Shown here piece by piece: positions 33,752 to 42,873 of a DNA stretch of 64,000 bases. The position numbers and the translations under genes are program-made. The first letter of the stretch is position 1. Each line of letters begins with the position of its first letter. Source of the stretch: Epibacterium ulvae. Lineage in GTDB: Bacteria; Pseudomonadota; Alphaproteobacteria; Rhodobacterales; Rhodobacteraceae. The notes under the pieces are model-generated. The model had not been told where the DNA came from. It made no database searches and saw nothing but the letters and a program-made list of their open reading frames with translations. Where the stretch lies: positions 186,001 through 250,000 of the forward strand of contig NZ_FMWG01000004.1 in assembly GCF_900102795.1 (NCBI RefSeq). The letters run 5' to 3'.

Positions 33752-35698
33752 ATGAGCGAAGCAGCGATTTTGATCAAGCTTGTCGTGGACAAGAAGCAGG
33801 AGTTAGACGTTGCCGATTTCACCCTGCGCGAGGTCCTGTCTGAGATCCCGGAGTATCGCGTCACGGTCTATGATCAGGATACGGCACTGGATGTACTGGT
33901 CGGGAAACCCGTCACGCTTGAGTTTGTCGAGGATGTCTATTCCGATGCAACGCCGCGGGATTTTGCGGGGCTGATCATGTCGGCTGAGCGCGCTGTGGAT
34001 CGTTCAGGTTCGCCGGTGCTGAGTTTGTTGATCCAGCCGCGTCTTGCGGTTTTGGGGTTGAGCGTGCACAGCGCGATCTACCAGAAGAAGGATGCGGTTG
34101 ATATCCTGAAGGAAGTCCTGGCCCGTAACGGTCTGTCCCGCGTGACGGTGAGTGGTTCCAAGGGGAAAGCCAAGCGCGATACAGTTATTCAGTTCAATGA
34201 AAACGACCTTTCGTTCGTGCGCCGTATTCTTGCCGAGGAAGGTCTGGCCTTTTACGTGCATGATGGCAAATCCGCAGAAACACTGGTTGTCCATGATGTG
34301 CAAAAGCCCTTTCCTAAAGGAACCGAGCCGCTGAAGCTGACCGATACCGAGCTTTCAGATGTATCCCGCGTTGCGGCAGAACGCCTGAACCTGCGGCGTA
34401 ACTTGCGCGCCGATAAGGTGGAGCTGACGCATTATGATCCTGAAAAGGCTGATATGGCCACGGCGGGGCCCAGCATTGCGAGCGAGGCCAAGACCACCGA
34501 GACGCCGAATGTCATGGAGTACCGGCATGTCACCATTGGCGATCTTAAGGCAGCAGAGCTGAAGGTTCTGGCCAGCGCCGAACAGCGGCCAGAGCTGGCA
34601 TTGACCGGGCAGTGCGAACATCCGGCAATGTATATTGGCCAGGAAATTGATGTGGCCAGTACCGGGTCGTCTGATATTGCCGGGCGCTATATGCTGGTGG
34701 GGCTGACTTATGTGATGGTGCGCGGCAATGCGCTGTCCTGCCGGTTTGAGGCCGTTCCAAGCAGCCATATCCCAGCCCCTGAGCGCCTGCCCAAGCCGTT
34801 GATCGCTGGGGTGCACAATGCAATTGTTGTTGGTAGCAGCAGCGCCAAGGCCGGGGATGTCGCCTGCGATGCGATGGGACGGGTACAGGTTCGGTTTTTC
34901 TGGGACAAATCCAGCAATCCGAGCGGTTATCTTCGGGTTGCGGAACCTTATGCGGGCAGTGGCTATGGCGCGCAGTTCACGCCGCGGGTCGGGCATGAGG
35001 TTCTGGTGTCATTCCTCCATGGTGACCCGGATGCGCCGGTTATCACCGGGCAGCTTTACACCGAGAAGAACAAGCCGCCTTTTGCGGAGAAGAATACCAC
35101 CAAAACCGGGCTGCGCTCTAAGCTTGAGGGTGATCCCAATGAGCTGGAGTTTGACGATAAGGAAGGCGCAGAGCTGATCGGCCTACGGGCGGCTAAGGAT
35201 TTCGAGCTGATCGTGACGGAAAATGTCACCCGCGATGTGAAGAAACTGGACACGACTACAATCGGTGAGGATTGTAAGCTGGACATTGGCAAGACCTGGG
35301 ACATCAAGGTTGCGGATGCACAGACAAATTCGGCCAAGAGCCGAAGTTCCAAGATCACCAATGCCGAAGACGTTAGCGCCAAGGAAATTACCTTGTCAGG
35401 GTCGAGCAAGATCACGCTGAAGGTGGGGTCCTCCAAGATTGAGCTGACCTCCAGCGGGATCAAGATCGACGCACCGCAGGTGTCTGTTACGGGTAAGAGT
35501 AAAGTGGAGGTCAAAAGTAATGCCTCGCTTGCCTTGTCCGGTCTGACCAGCAAACTGGAAGCGAAAACCGCGCTGGATCTTAAAGGTTTGAACATAAACG
35601 CAAAAGGTAGCGTTATGGTGAAGGTTGAAGGCCCAATGGCCGAGATCTCCGGAAGTGGCATGCTCACCCTCAAGGGTGCCATGACAATGATTAACTAG
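33752..35698 (+). CDS. tssI: VgrG/TssI spike protein
   Basis: 648 residues from the ATG at 33752. The gp27-like base comes first (AAILIKLVVDKKQELDVADFTLREVLSEIPEYRVTVYD), then the gp5 OB domain (VGSSSAKAGDVACDAMGRVQVRFFWD, YAGSGYGAQFTPRVGHEVLVSFLHGDPDAPVI), then a beta-helical tail of repeating Lys/Ser-rich strands (SGSSKITLKVGSSKIELTSSGIKID). The protein stops at the end of the beta helix, so it has no fused effector domain and must work with a separate cargo or PAAR tip. The DUF6931-like and PAAR genes follow at once. Confidence 0.95.
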   Translation: MSEAAILIKLVVDKKQELDVADFTLREVLSEIPEYRVTVYDQDTALDVLVGKPVTLEFVEDVYSDATPRDFAGLIMSAERAVDRSGSPVLSLLIQPRLAVLGLSVHSAIYQKKDAVDILKEVLARNGLSRVTVSGSKGKAKRDTVIQFNENDLSFVRRILAEEGLAFYVHDGKSAETLVVHDVQKPFPKGTEPLKLTDTELSDVSRVAAERLNLRRNLRADKVELTHYDPEKADMATAGPSIASEAKTTETPNVMEYRHVTIGDLKAAELKVLASAEQRPELALTGQCEHPAMYIGQEIDVASTGSSDIAGRYMLVGLTYVMVRGNALSCRFEAVPSSHIPAPERLPKPLIAGVHNAIVVGSSSAKAGDVACDAMGRVQVRFFWDKSSNPSGYLRVAEPYAGSGYGAQFTPRVGHEVLVSFLHGDPDAPVITGQLYTEKNKPPFAEKNTTKTGLRSKLEGDPNELEFDDKEGAELIGLRAAKDFELIVTENVTRDVKKLDTTTIGEDCKLDIGKTWDIKVADAQTNSAKSRSSKITNAEDVSAKEITLSGSSKITLKVGSSKIELTSSGIKIDAPQVSVTGKSKVEVKSNASLALSGLTSKLEAKTALDLKGLNINAKGSVMVKVEGPMAEISGSGMLTLKGAMTMIN

Positions 35699-35707
35699 GG
35701 TTAAGCG

Positions 35708-36289
35708 ATGCTACGTAAACTTCCTTTTGATACCAATGTTGAAGTCCTCAAACGTTTTACCCTTACAGAGGAGGGCGCGGCTGTTGTGACGCCAGAGGGG
35801 TCCCCGGAAGCCGCTATTGCCGCGTTGTTTCAAAACGGTCAAATGCCTGACATGGTGAATTTTTTCGCTCATGGCATGCCCCCGCGCGAAGGCGTGTGCT
35901 GGGCGATTGCCGTACATCATGACTTGCAAAAAAATATTACTCATCATGATCTTAGCACGTTAGCCATGGCTGAAAAATGGGTACGTGATCCCCAAGAGGG
36001 AACTCGGATCAAGTTGATGCATGAGGGCGAGCAGCGCGACAGTTCCGATCCGCTGAGCTGGCTTTGCAATGCGGTGGCTTGGAACGGGTCTGGCAGTATG
36101 GGGCCGGTGGATGGTCCTGTTGTTCTGCCGCCTGCGGGACTTCATGCGTCTGCCCTGCTGGGGGCGATTGCGCTTCTCGCGGGGGAGACCGAGGAAAGCT
36201 ATCAGGCGGTGCTGGAAAGTGCCTATCGCCGGGGTTTGGAAGTCGCCAAAGGCGGCTGGCCGCTATCTGTAGAAGAAGGAAAACTGTGA
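35708..36289 (+). CDS. T6SS-associated uncharacterised protein (DUF6931-like)
   Basis: 193 residues, soluble, no signal peptide. A central helix pair around HGMPPREGVCWAIAVHHDL and a C-terminal helical part (ALLGAIALLAGETEESYQAVLESAYRRGLEVA) resemble small proteins encoded between VgrG and PAAR in other T6SS loci, which I associate with DUF6931; the family name is from memory. Its TGA overlaps the PAAR start (ATGA), so the two are co-translated. A chaperone or adaptor role for the PAAR tip or cargo is likely by position. Confidence 0.55.
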   Translation: MLRKLPFDTNVEVLKRFTLTEEGAAVVTPEGSPEAAIAALFQNGQMPDMVNFFAHGMPPREGVCWAIAVHHDLQKNITHHDLSTLAMAEKWVRDPQEGTRIKLMHEGEQRDSSDPLSWLCNAVAWNGSGSMGPVDGPVVLPPAGLHASALLGAIALLAGETEESYQAVLESAYRRGLEVAKGGWPLSVEEGKL

Positions 36290-36585
36290 TGGCCGGACCT
36301 CCCGCAGCTCGAATTACCGATACACATGTATGTCCAATGGTCACAGGCGTTGTGCCCCATGTGGGCGGGCCGATTTCTACGCCATCTGCGCCAACGGTAT
36401 TGATCGGCAAACTGCCCGCTGCAGGTTTGGGGAGCATCGCCGTGTGTGCTGGCCCACCTGATACGGTTGTTAAAGGCAGCGCGACGGTTATGGCCTCTAA
36501 AAAACCTTTGGCGCGCATGGGCGATACCTGTGCCCATGGTGGCGCAATCGTTATGGGCTGCGTCACGGTTTTGGTTGGAGGTTAA
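36289..36585 (+). CDS. PAAR-domain spike-tip protein
   Basis: 98 residues, a stand-alone PAAR domain: PPAARITDTHVCPMVTGVVPHVGGPI, then VLIGKLPAAG, CAGPPDTVVKGSATVMASKKPLARMGDTCAHGG. The Cys and His residues that hold the zinc at the cone tip are present (His13, Cys15, Cys near 85 and His near 87). No N- or C-terminal extension, so it is a sharpening tip without fused effector. Co-translated with the preceding gene. Confidence 0.93.
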   Translation: MAGPPAARITDTHVCPMVTGVVPHVGGPISTPSAPTVLIGKLPAAGLGSIAVCAGPPDTVVKGSATVMASKKPLARMGDTCAHGGAIVMGCVTVLVGG

Positions 36586-36782
36586 AGATTAACCTTCTGA
36601 ATGGGCCGTGACCGAGTTGCGGCCACTCAACGTAGCTTTTTAGGTCATTTGTCCACAGTTTTGTGAGTGATGCTCCTGTTTTTGCCGCAAACGAAATCGA
36701 GCGGTAACCAAACATTAATTTATCCGTCCGAGCATCCGGCAGGGCGAGAACAGAGAATACCGATGAAGGGTAATATGCCACT

Positions 36783-37592
36783 ATGATGTCCGTAAGCTGG
36801 CTCGTGTTCCGCGAGGTTTATCTGAAGATCATTTTGTCCGTGCTTGCTGTGGTGGCGGCCATGCTGGTGCTGCAGAATTCGTTAAATCAATTGAAGCTGC
36901 GCTCGCTTGCTGCGGAGGCGACGTCTTCGCGCTTGCAGATTTCAGCGTCCACGATTGAAACCGCTATTGTCCGGGCTGAGGGGTTGGGTCTTGCGATGGA
37001 CGAAATGGAAGGGCTCGCCGATCTTTTGGACCGGGAGCTCAGCCGTGATGGCAGCATCGCAAAAATCTCCATTGTGTCCCCAATTGGCACGCCCGTTTTC
37101 CAGTCTGGTGATGCGACTTTACCGCAGGATGAAGTCGAGGACATGCTGCGCCGTATTATGGGAACGCGTGATAAGGTTACCGTGTTTGATGCAGGTGAAC
37201 GGCTTTACACGGGGCGTCTTTTGTTTGACTCCAGCGGTGTGGTGATGGGCGCCGTTATATTGGCGACACCCACCGAAAAGTACCTGGCACAGGCACAGGG
37301 CGCATTTGCGAAGATGCATCTTTTCGCACTGATTATCTTTGGTTGCGTTACCGCTGTGCTGGTACCTTTTATCCTGTTTCAGTTCTCTGGCCTGAATTCG
37401 GCCTTCCATGCGCTGGACCCTGCGCGCCTTCTGGGTGTGAAAGCGAGGGCAGCTGTGGCAGTTGACACCACCGGTGTCCAGAGCGCGATTGATGCAGGCA
37501 ACGCGGAATATGCCGCAGCAGTAATTGAATTGGATGAACTTTTGGCCGAAGCAGACTCGAAGAAGCGCGAGACTTTGGAGACGCCGGCATGA
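36783..37592 (+). CDS. Two-TM membrane sensor-like protein with periplasmic domain
   Basis: 269 residues: transmembrane helix about 14-30 (IILSVLAVVAAMLVL), a periplasmic domain of about 140 residues with a PDC/CACHE-like pattern (ISIVSPIGTPVFQSGD, LFDSSGVVMGAVILATP), a second helix near 180-200 (LFALIIFGCVTAVLVPFIL) and a short cytoplasmic tail ending in acidic helices. There is no kinase or cyclase domain, so it is a sensor half. Its stop overlaps the start of the HAMP-MFS gene (ATGA). The sequence 36586-36782 upstream holds no gene and should contain the promoter of the three-gene module. Confidence 0.65.
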   Translation: MMSVSWLVFREVYLKIILSVLAVVAAMLVLQNSLNQLKLRSLAAEATSSRLQISASTIETAIVRAEGLGLAMDEMEGLADLLDRELSRDGSIAKISIVSPIGTPVFQSGDATLPQDEVEDMLRRIMGTRDKVTVFDAGERLYTGRLLFDSSGVVMGAVILATPTEKYLAQAQGAFAKMHLFALIIFGCVTAVLVPFILFQFSGLNSAFHALDPARLLGVKARAAVAVDTTGVQSAIDAGNAEYAAAVIELDELLAEADSKKRETLETPA

Positions 37593-39664
37593 GCGTGACA
37601 GATAAGCCGGGTGAAATGTCCCTGATTTCTGGCTTTTCACGCCGCCTCTTCCTTAGTACGACATTGGCCATGGTTGTGGCTGCTAGCCTCAGCTTGATGC
37701 TTACGGTTGTTGCATTTAACACGGGTCTTCGCCCTTATCTTCTGGACAAGGCACGCGCGGTTGCGGACGCCGTTCAGTATGATGTTGCCTATGCCATGGA
37801 AGTTGGCATTCCATTTGAAGAAATCCGCGGCCTTGATGAACATATGGCCGCTTTGGTCACAGAGCACCCTGAGGTCAGCGCGCTGCGGGTTGTGCCCTCT
37901 GATGCTGCAGCAGCCCTCACAGATATGTCGGCAGAGCAGGCGACTTTTGTGACAAAAGAGCCTCTGGGCGTTGGGTTGGTTCAATCTCTGCGCGATGTGG
38001 CTGGTGTGGTGTTTAAAACCGGCTCTGCATTTGAAATGGTCTATGTTGATATCGTATATGACGGCCAGGTCTTAGGTAAGGTTGAGGCAACGATCGATGA
38101 GGGATATCTTGACGGGAAGATGACTTCGGTCTTCTTTGACACGTTGGTGATCCTGATCGCGGTGTCTCTTGTCGCGCTTGAGGTCATCGTGGTGCTGTCA
38201 ACATCGCAGCTGACAAGGCCTTTCCATATGGTGGAGCGGGCGGTGAATGGCCGTGCGGGTGGAGATTTGCGCCAGTATCAAATCGGCCGCGGTAAAGGGC
38301 GACTTGCACGGTTTATCGAAACCATGAACGAGCAAAATGCGCACTTGAGCACCAAGTTATCGCAGGCAATCAACAATGCGCGAGATGCTGTTTTAACCTC
38401 CCGTCTTACCGTCTTTGGTGAAAAGACCAGCGTGCTCAAGACCGATCCAGCGCAGAAGGCGTCGATCATCGATGCGCGTATTCCGCTGTTTGTGTTCTGT
38501 TTCGCCGAAGAACTGCAGAAATCCTTTTTGCCACTGTTCGTAGCTGAGTTCCACAGCGAGAGCGACCTCTTTGCGCGTGACATCATGATGGGTCTGCCAA
38601 TCTCGGCCTTCATGTTTGTGATTGCGGTTTTTACGCCTTTTGCCGGGAAACTGGTGGACCGTTTCGGCAATAAGACACTGTTCCTCTTTGGTTTGCTGCC
38701 TGCTGTTTCTGGTTATCTGATCTGTTTCCTCGCCCAAAGCGCCAATGATATTCTGTTGGGTCGGTCGATTACCGCTGTGGGCTATGCGGTGATTACGATC
38801 AGCTGCCAATCCTATATTGCAGCTGTCGTCACCGCAGAAAATCGGGCACGAGGCATGGCGATCTTTGTTGGTGTCCTGATGGCGGCTACAATGTGTGGTA
38901 CAGCTATTGGTGCCATTCTGGCCGATTGGCTGGGCTATAAAATGGTCTTTATGGTCGCGACGGTTTTTGCCCTGATTGCCGGTCTTCTAGGCTGGCAAAT
39001 GCTTGGTACAGATTTACCCAAGCCGGAAAAGAAAAAGTCTGCAGCAGGCGGTAGCCTGATTTCTACGCTGATGCGCAATAGCCAATTTGTGCTCATCGTG
39101 TTGTTTTGCGCGATCCCAGCCAAGGTGATCCTAACTGGTTTCCTTTATCTCTTTGTGCCGATCTATCTTGCGAGTCTGGATGCGACCCAATCTGAAATCG
39201 GTCGTGTGATGATGCTTTATTCACTGATTATTATCCCGACCAGCCCGCTGGCCTCTGGTTTTGCAGATCGGTTGGGCAAGAACCTCTGGATGGTGATTTT
39301 TGCCACGATCGCCTCCGGTGTTGTACTGCTCGGTCTTTATCAAAGCACAAGCGCGGCAATGGTTCTGGCCGTGGTTGCGGCCTTGGGCGTTGTACATGGT
39401 TTCTTGAAGGCACCGCTTATCGTGGCTGCGATGGAGGCTGCCGAAAAAAGTGCTGATATCACACGCACTGGTGCACTTAGCCTGCTGCGCACGAGCGAGC
39501 GGATCGGATCGGTTATTGGTCCAGTGATTGTGGCGGCGCTGCTGGTCTATCTGGACCATGGAGAAGTGGCGGCAATCCTCGGAATTTCAGTGGCCGTACT
39601 GGGCATTGTCATGGCGATCTTGTCCTTTAACCGCGGGAGCTCTGCTGCGCATGCGTCTTCTTAA
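37589..39664 (+). CDS. Sensor-HAMP-MFS transporter fusion protein
   Basis: 691 residues. Residues 1-260 look like a histidine-kinase-type sensor front end: a first helix (LSTTLAMVVAASLSLMLTVV), a periplasmic domain with paralogous strands (EVSALRVVP, MVYVDIVYDGQVLGKVEATID), a second helix (LVILIAVSLVALEVIVVL) and a HAMP-like linker (TRPFHMVERAVNGRAGGDL). In place of a kinase, the rest is a 12-helix Major Facilitator permease with the signature loop AGKLVDRFGNKTLFLFG, PLASGFADRLGKNLW in the second half, and a final helix. The fusion has no obvious frameshift. It is coupled to the sensor gene before it and overlaps the binding-protein gene after it by 14 bases. Confidence 0.8.
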   Translation: MSVTDKPGEMSLISGFSRRLFLSTTLAMVVAASLSLMLTVVAFNTGLRPYLLDKARAVADAVQYDVAYAMEVGIPFEEIRGLDEHMAALVTEHPEVSALRVVPSDAAAALTDMSAEQATFVTKEPLGVGLVQSLRDVAGVVFKTGSAFEMVYVDIVYDGQVLGKVEATIDEGYLDGKMTSVFFDTLVILIAVSLVALEVIVVLSTSQLTRPFHMVERAVNGRAGGDLRQYQIGRGKGRLARFIETMNEQNAHLSTKLSQAINNARDAVLTSRLTVFGEKTSVLKTDPAQKASIIDARIPLFVFCFAEELQKSFLPLFVAEFHSESDLFARDIMMGLPISAFMFVIAVFTPFAGKLVDRFGNKTLFLFGLLPAVSGYLICFLAQSANDILLGRSITAVGYAVITISCQSYIAAVVTAENRARGMAIFVGVLMAATMCGTAIGAILADWLGYKMVFMVATVFALIAGLLGWQMLGTDLPKPEKKKSAAGGSLISTLMRNSQFVLIVLFCAIPAKVILTGFLYLFVPIYLASLDATQSEIGRVMMLYSLIIIPTSPLASGFADRLGKNLWMVIFATIASGVVLLGLYQSTSAAMVLAVVAALGVVHGFLKAPLIVAAMEAAEKSADITRTGALSLLRTSERIGSVIGPVIVAALLVYLDHGEVAAILGISVAVLGIVMAILSFNRGSSAAHASS

Positions 39665-40667
39665 GCATTTCCTGTTTGTATTGGCGCTGAGCGCGCCCAT
39701 CGCGGGAGTATCCTCTGGACTTTCTTTGGCCGACGGGGCGAATGTGGCAAATATCCACATGGTCGTTTGGCGCGGTTGCGAAGAGGCCTGCAAAGCATTT
39801 GTCCGTTATTTCGAGGATCGCGAGCTGCCAGTTGACGTGAAGGTTACAGATGTCGGCCGCAATCGGGATCTGCTGCCTGAGATCCAAGAGCAGTTGAAAG
39901 CAGAGCGACCTGATCTGGTGGTGACTTGGGGTACAAGCGTGTCGCGCGGACTTCTGGGAACGCGCTCCGATTATGGAACAGCCTCGGCGCTGGGGGATAT
40001 CCCTGCCATTTTTATGATCGTTGCAGACCCAGTAGGATCCGACATTGTGCAAAGCTACGAAGAAACTGGTCGCCCCATGATTTCTGGGGTGCGCAACCGG
40101 GTGCCCGAGGATGTTCAGCTGCGGTTACTGTTTGAATTTAAGCATCCCCACAAGCTGGGGATTCTCAATCACCCCGATGAGCTGAATTCCAGCCTCAATA
40201 CCGGCAAACTGCGTTTGATCGCTGATGATCTGCAGTTTGAGTTGATCGAAGAGCTCTACCAACCTGAAGAGGACGGCAGTGTCGATGTAGATCAGATCCC
40301 GCTGGCGATGGCGCGGCTTAAGGCGCATGGAGCAGAGGCAATCTATGTTGGGTCCAGCTCCTATAATTTGGAGCATCAGGACGCGTTTGTGGCGGCTGCA
40401 ACAGAGCTTGGTTTGCCGGTGTTCAGTGCCTATACGAAAATGGTCCGAGAAGGTGGCGCCTTGATGGCCGTGGGCACCAGTTATGCCAACGTTGGCCGTC
40501 TCGCGGGCGTCCAAGCCGAGAAGATCGTGCTTGGGGGGGAGGCGCCGGGCGAACTGCCAGTGACCTCACTCAGCCGATATTCTGTAATCGTAAATATGAG
40601 GCAGGCGCAGCGTCTGAATATTTATCCACCGTTGTCGCTTTTATCTGTCGCGGAAGTTGTTCGCTAA
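39651..40667 (+). CDS. ABC-type periplasmic substrate-binding protein (ABC_sub_bind/TrpX-like)
   Basis: 338 residues from the ATG at 39651. A signal peptide is present (LLKHFLFVLALSAPIAGVSSGLSLA). The mature part has the family pattern: VDVKVTDVGRNRDLLPEIQEQL, RPDLVVTWGTSVSRGLLG, IPAIFMIVADPVGSDIV, GAEAIYVGSSSYNLEHQDAFVAAA and GVQAEKIVLGGEAPGELPV. There is no ABC permease or ATPase nearby; the partners are the two membrane proteins encoded just before, so it probably delivers a ligand to their periplasmic domains. It is the last gene before the 223-base gap upstream of tssA. Confidence 0.8.
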   Translation: MRLLKHFLFVLALSAPIAGVSSGLSLADGANVANIHMVVWRGCEEACKAFVRYFEDRELPVDVKVTDVGRNRDLLPEIQEQLKAERPDLVVTWGTSVSRGLLGTRSDYGTASALGDIPAIFMIVADPVGSDIVQSYEETGRPMISGVRNRVPEDVQLRLLFEFKHPHKLGILNHPDELNSSLNTGKLRLIADDLQFELIEELYQPEEDGSVDVDQIPLAMARLKAHGAEAIYVGSSSYNLEHQDAFVAAATELGLPVFSAYTKMVREGGALMAVGTSYANVGRLAGVQAEKIVLGGEAPGELPVTSLSRYSVIVNMRQAQRLNIYPPLSLLSVAEVVR

Positions 40668-40890
40668 GCTATGTTCGGTTTTTTGGATATCTCGATGTGG
40701 AGTTTTTGTGTTTCCCTTAAGTGTCGGGAGGTCATTTAATTGAATTTCTTTGTGTGTGCAGTATGCGTTTGTTAAGAATTTCTTGACCAAGGTTATAAAA
40801 ATAAATGCAAAAGTTTGGAAACATCCCTCTTGAACACTTGTGATGGGTACATAGGATGGTTTATGCGAACACAAAATCGTGAGGAGTGTC

Positions 40891-42291
40891 ATGGCTGATA
40901 TTTTAGCACCGATACCGGGTGATTCTCCTTATGGTGTTTTCCTCAAAGGTGAACGTCAAATCTACCGTGGATTGCGAAATGCCTTTAATGGTGCGCAGGC
41001 GGCGTGGCGTAAATATTCTGAAACTCCGGATGCGCTCGCGGATTCCGAAAACCAGTCGGCGAATGCGGTGGCGTGGGAGGCGCTGGCCGAGCAGTGTGCA
41101 AGCTGTTTGTGCGAGACATCCAAGGATCTGGAAATCCTGTCTTGGTATGTCGCTTCGAAGCTTCATGGCCACAAACCGTTTGAGAAGACCCGTGATGCTT
41201 TGGCGGCAATGGCGGATCTTTTGGAAACAGGCTTTGAAAATCTGCAGCCAAACCCGCCCGTTGAAAAGCTGCGTGGTGACACGGATGAGGTTAAGGCGGC
41301 TGAAATTGCGGAGCTGCGTCTGCGATCTTTTGTTCAGCTTTTTGGTGAGGTCGAGGGCAGCGGTTTGCTCAATGCGCCGCTCACGAACCTGCCCCTCATT
41401 GGCGAAGTTACCTTTGGCAAGTTCCTGCTGGCGGATAAAGACGGCAATCTGGAGGAGCTGAAAGCGGAGGTTATGGCCCATATCGGTGGCGAAGGCCAGG
41501 CGCTGACCTCCAAGATTGAAGCTCTGCAATCCATGCACGACTTAATCACTGGGATTGATAAACGCGTCAAAACCTACGCGACGGCCCATGGTCAAACGCC
41601 GCCCTCTATCGGCTATGGTCTTCGGCAGATCACGGATATGCTGAGCGCAATTCAGCGTTTGGTCGAAGGTCTTGGTTTTCCTTGGCCAGGCGAAGAGGCG
41701 ATTGCCGAAGAAGGCGCGGCTGAAGAGAGCGTACAACCAGAGGAGCAATCCAACACAGGCGAAGTGCGTGCCCCTGCTGCGACAGCTTCTGGCGGCCGAT
41801 TTAATCCAACTGGCAATGTGGCCAACCGGAAGGATGCGCTGAAAGCGATTGCCCAGCTTGCAACCTATTTCCGGACAACTGAGCCTCATTCGCCGATCTG
41901 TCTGCTGCTGGATCGCGCGGTGCGCTGGGGCAACCTGAGTGCGGCAGAACTCTACCGTGAAATTCTGTCTGAGGGAAGCGTTGGCATGGCGCAGATGGCG
42001 TTGATGACCGGCCTTGAAAGCCAGGGGTTCGCTGACCGATACGGTACCGCAGGTGCAGGTGCGTCTGGCGGGGTGGAGCATCCAACGCTCGACAATTATG
42101 CTGCGGCGCTGCCTGTGCCTGCGGCCACCCCATTGAATTCGGTGCCGGCTCCAGCCGTGCCCGTCCCGAGTGCTGCGGCATCTGCCGCTGTGCCTTCCGC
42201 TCAGGCCGCTCCTGCGCCTGTTTTGGAACCTATTGAAATTCAAGAAGAAAATGCCGAAGTTTCCGGTGAAGTCGAGGATTTTCAATGGTAA
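40891..42291 (+). CDS. tssA: TssA baseplate/sheath-capping protein
   Basis: 466 residues from the ATG at 40891, with GAGGAG upstream. The N-terminal ImpA domain is clear (LAPIPGDSPYGVFL, LEILSWYVASKLH, and the NLQPNP stretch). The C-terminal part contains FNPTGNVANRKDALKAIAQLATYFRTTEPHSPICLLLDRAVRWGNL, the conserved end segment of TssA, then an Ala/Pro-rich low-complexity tail of about 75 residues before the acidic C-terminus. First gene of the core operon; the 223 bases upstream (40668-40890) are AT-rich and hold its promoter, though no consensus is certain. Confidence 0.92.
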   Translation: MADILAPIPGDSPYGVFLKGERQIYRGLRNAFNGAQAAWRKYSETPDALADSENQSANAVAWEALAEQCASCLCETSKDLEILSWYVASKLHGHKPFEKTRDALAAMADLLETGFENLQPNPPVEKLRGDTDEVKAAEIAELRLRSFVQLFGEVEGSGLLNAPLTNLPLIGEVTFGKFLLADKDGNLEELKAEVMAHIGGEGQALTSKIEALQSMHDLITGIDKRVKTYATAHGQTPPSIGYGLRQITDMLSAIQRLVEGLGFPWPGEEAIAEEGAAEESVQPEEQSNTGEVRAPAATASGGRFNPTGNVANRKDALKAIAQLATYFRTTEPHSPICLLLDRAVRWGNLSAAELYREILSEGSVGMAQMALMTGLESQGFADRYGTAGAGASGGVEHPTLDNYAAALPVPAATPLNSVPAPAVPVPSAAASAAVPSAQAAPAPVLEPIEIQEENAEVSGEVEDFQW

Positions 42292-42330
42292 TTACATCCC
42301 TTAAGTTCACTCAAATCAAAAGGTGATATC

Positions 42331-42852
42331 ATGGCTGGCGTATTTATGCGTGTTGATGGAATTGATAGCTTCAACGGTATGGCAAGCGTGAAGGAAATCG
42401 CAGGTAAGAAAGGCTTCTTCCCGATCTCCGATTATAAAATGGGTTACTCCCGTTCCATCTCTATTGCGGTTGGTGCTTCTGGCGATGCGGAAACCGGCAT
42501 CCCCGCGCTGAGTGACATCGAAGTGGCGCGCGAACCAGATGCGGCCTCCGCGATCCTTGAGACATTGTTTTTCGCACCGGGCGACAAGGGTAAAACCTTT
42601 GAGCTGGTTGAAACCAAAACCAAGAACGATGGCGCGGGCATGATCCCTGTCCGTGTGATAACGATGGAAGAAGCGCGCCTGTCTTCTTACAAAACCGAGC
42701 CGGGCAAATGCAAAATGACCCTTGCGTTCACCACCCTGTCTGTGACTCATTACTATGAGACCACTTCCGGTGCGGTTGAAAAAGGCGATGTCGTTAAGTT
42801 CGACCTGCGTACCGGTGAACTGGTTTCTGGCAACCAGGCCGCTAAAAAATAA
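42331..42852 (+). CDS. hcp: Hcp/TssD inner-tube protein
   Basis: 173 residues with AAGGTGAT before the ATG. Hcp features: MAGVFMRVDGIDSF at the N-terminus, DYKMGYSRSISIAVG, VAREPDAASAILETLFFAPGDKGKTFEL and the closing VTHYYETTSGAVEKGDVVKFDLRTG. Hexameric rings stack into the tube inside the TssBC sheath and are ejected on firing. Short spacing to tssB (22 bases). Confidence 0.95.
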   Translation: MAGVFMRVDGIDSFNGMASVKEIAGKKGFFPISDYKMGYSRSISIAVGASGDAETGIPALSDIEVAREPDAASAILETLFFAPGDKGKTFELVETKTKNDGAGMIPVRVITMEEARLSSYKTEPGKCKMTLAFTTLSVTHYYETTSGAVEKGDVVKFDLRTGELVSGNQAAKK

Positions 42853-42873
42853 CGCTTCCGAGGAGGAACGCCT

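Noticed and set aside
40668-40890. Sigma-54 promoter upstream of tssA
   Set aside because: No GG-N10-GC type -24/-12 pair of acceptable quality was found; promoter type left open.
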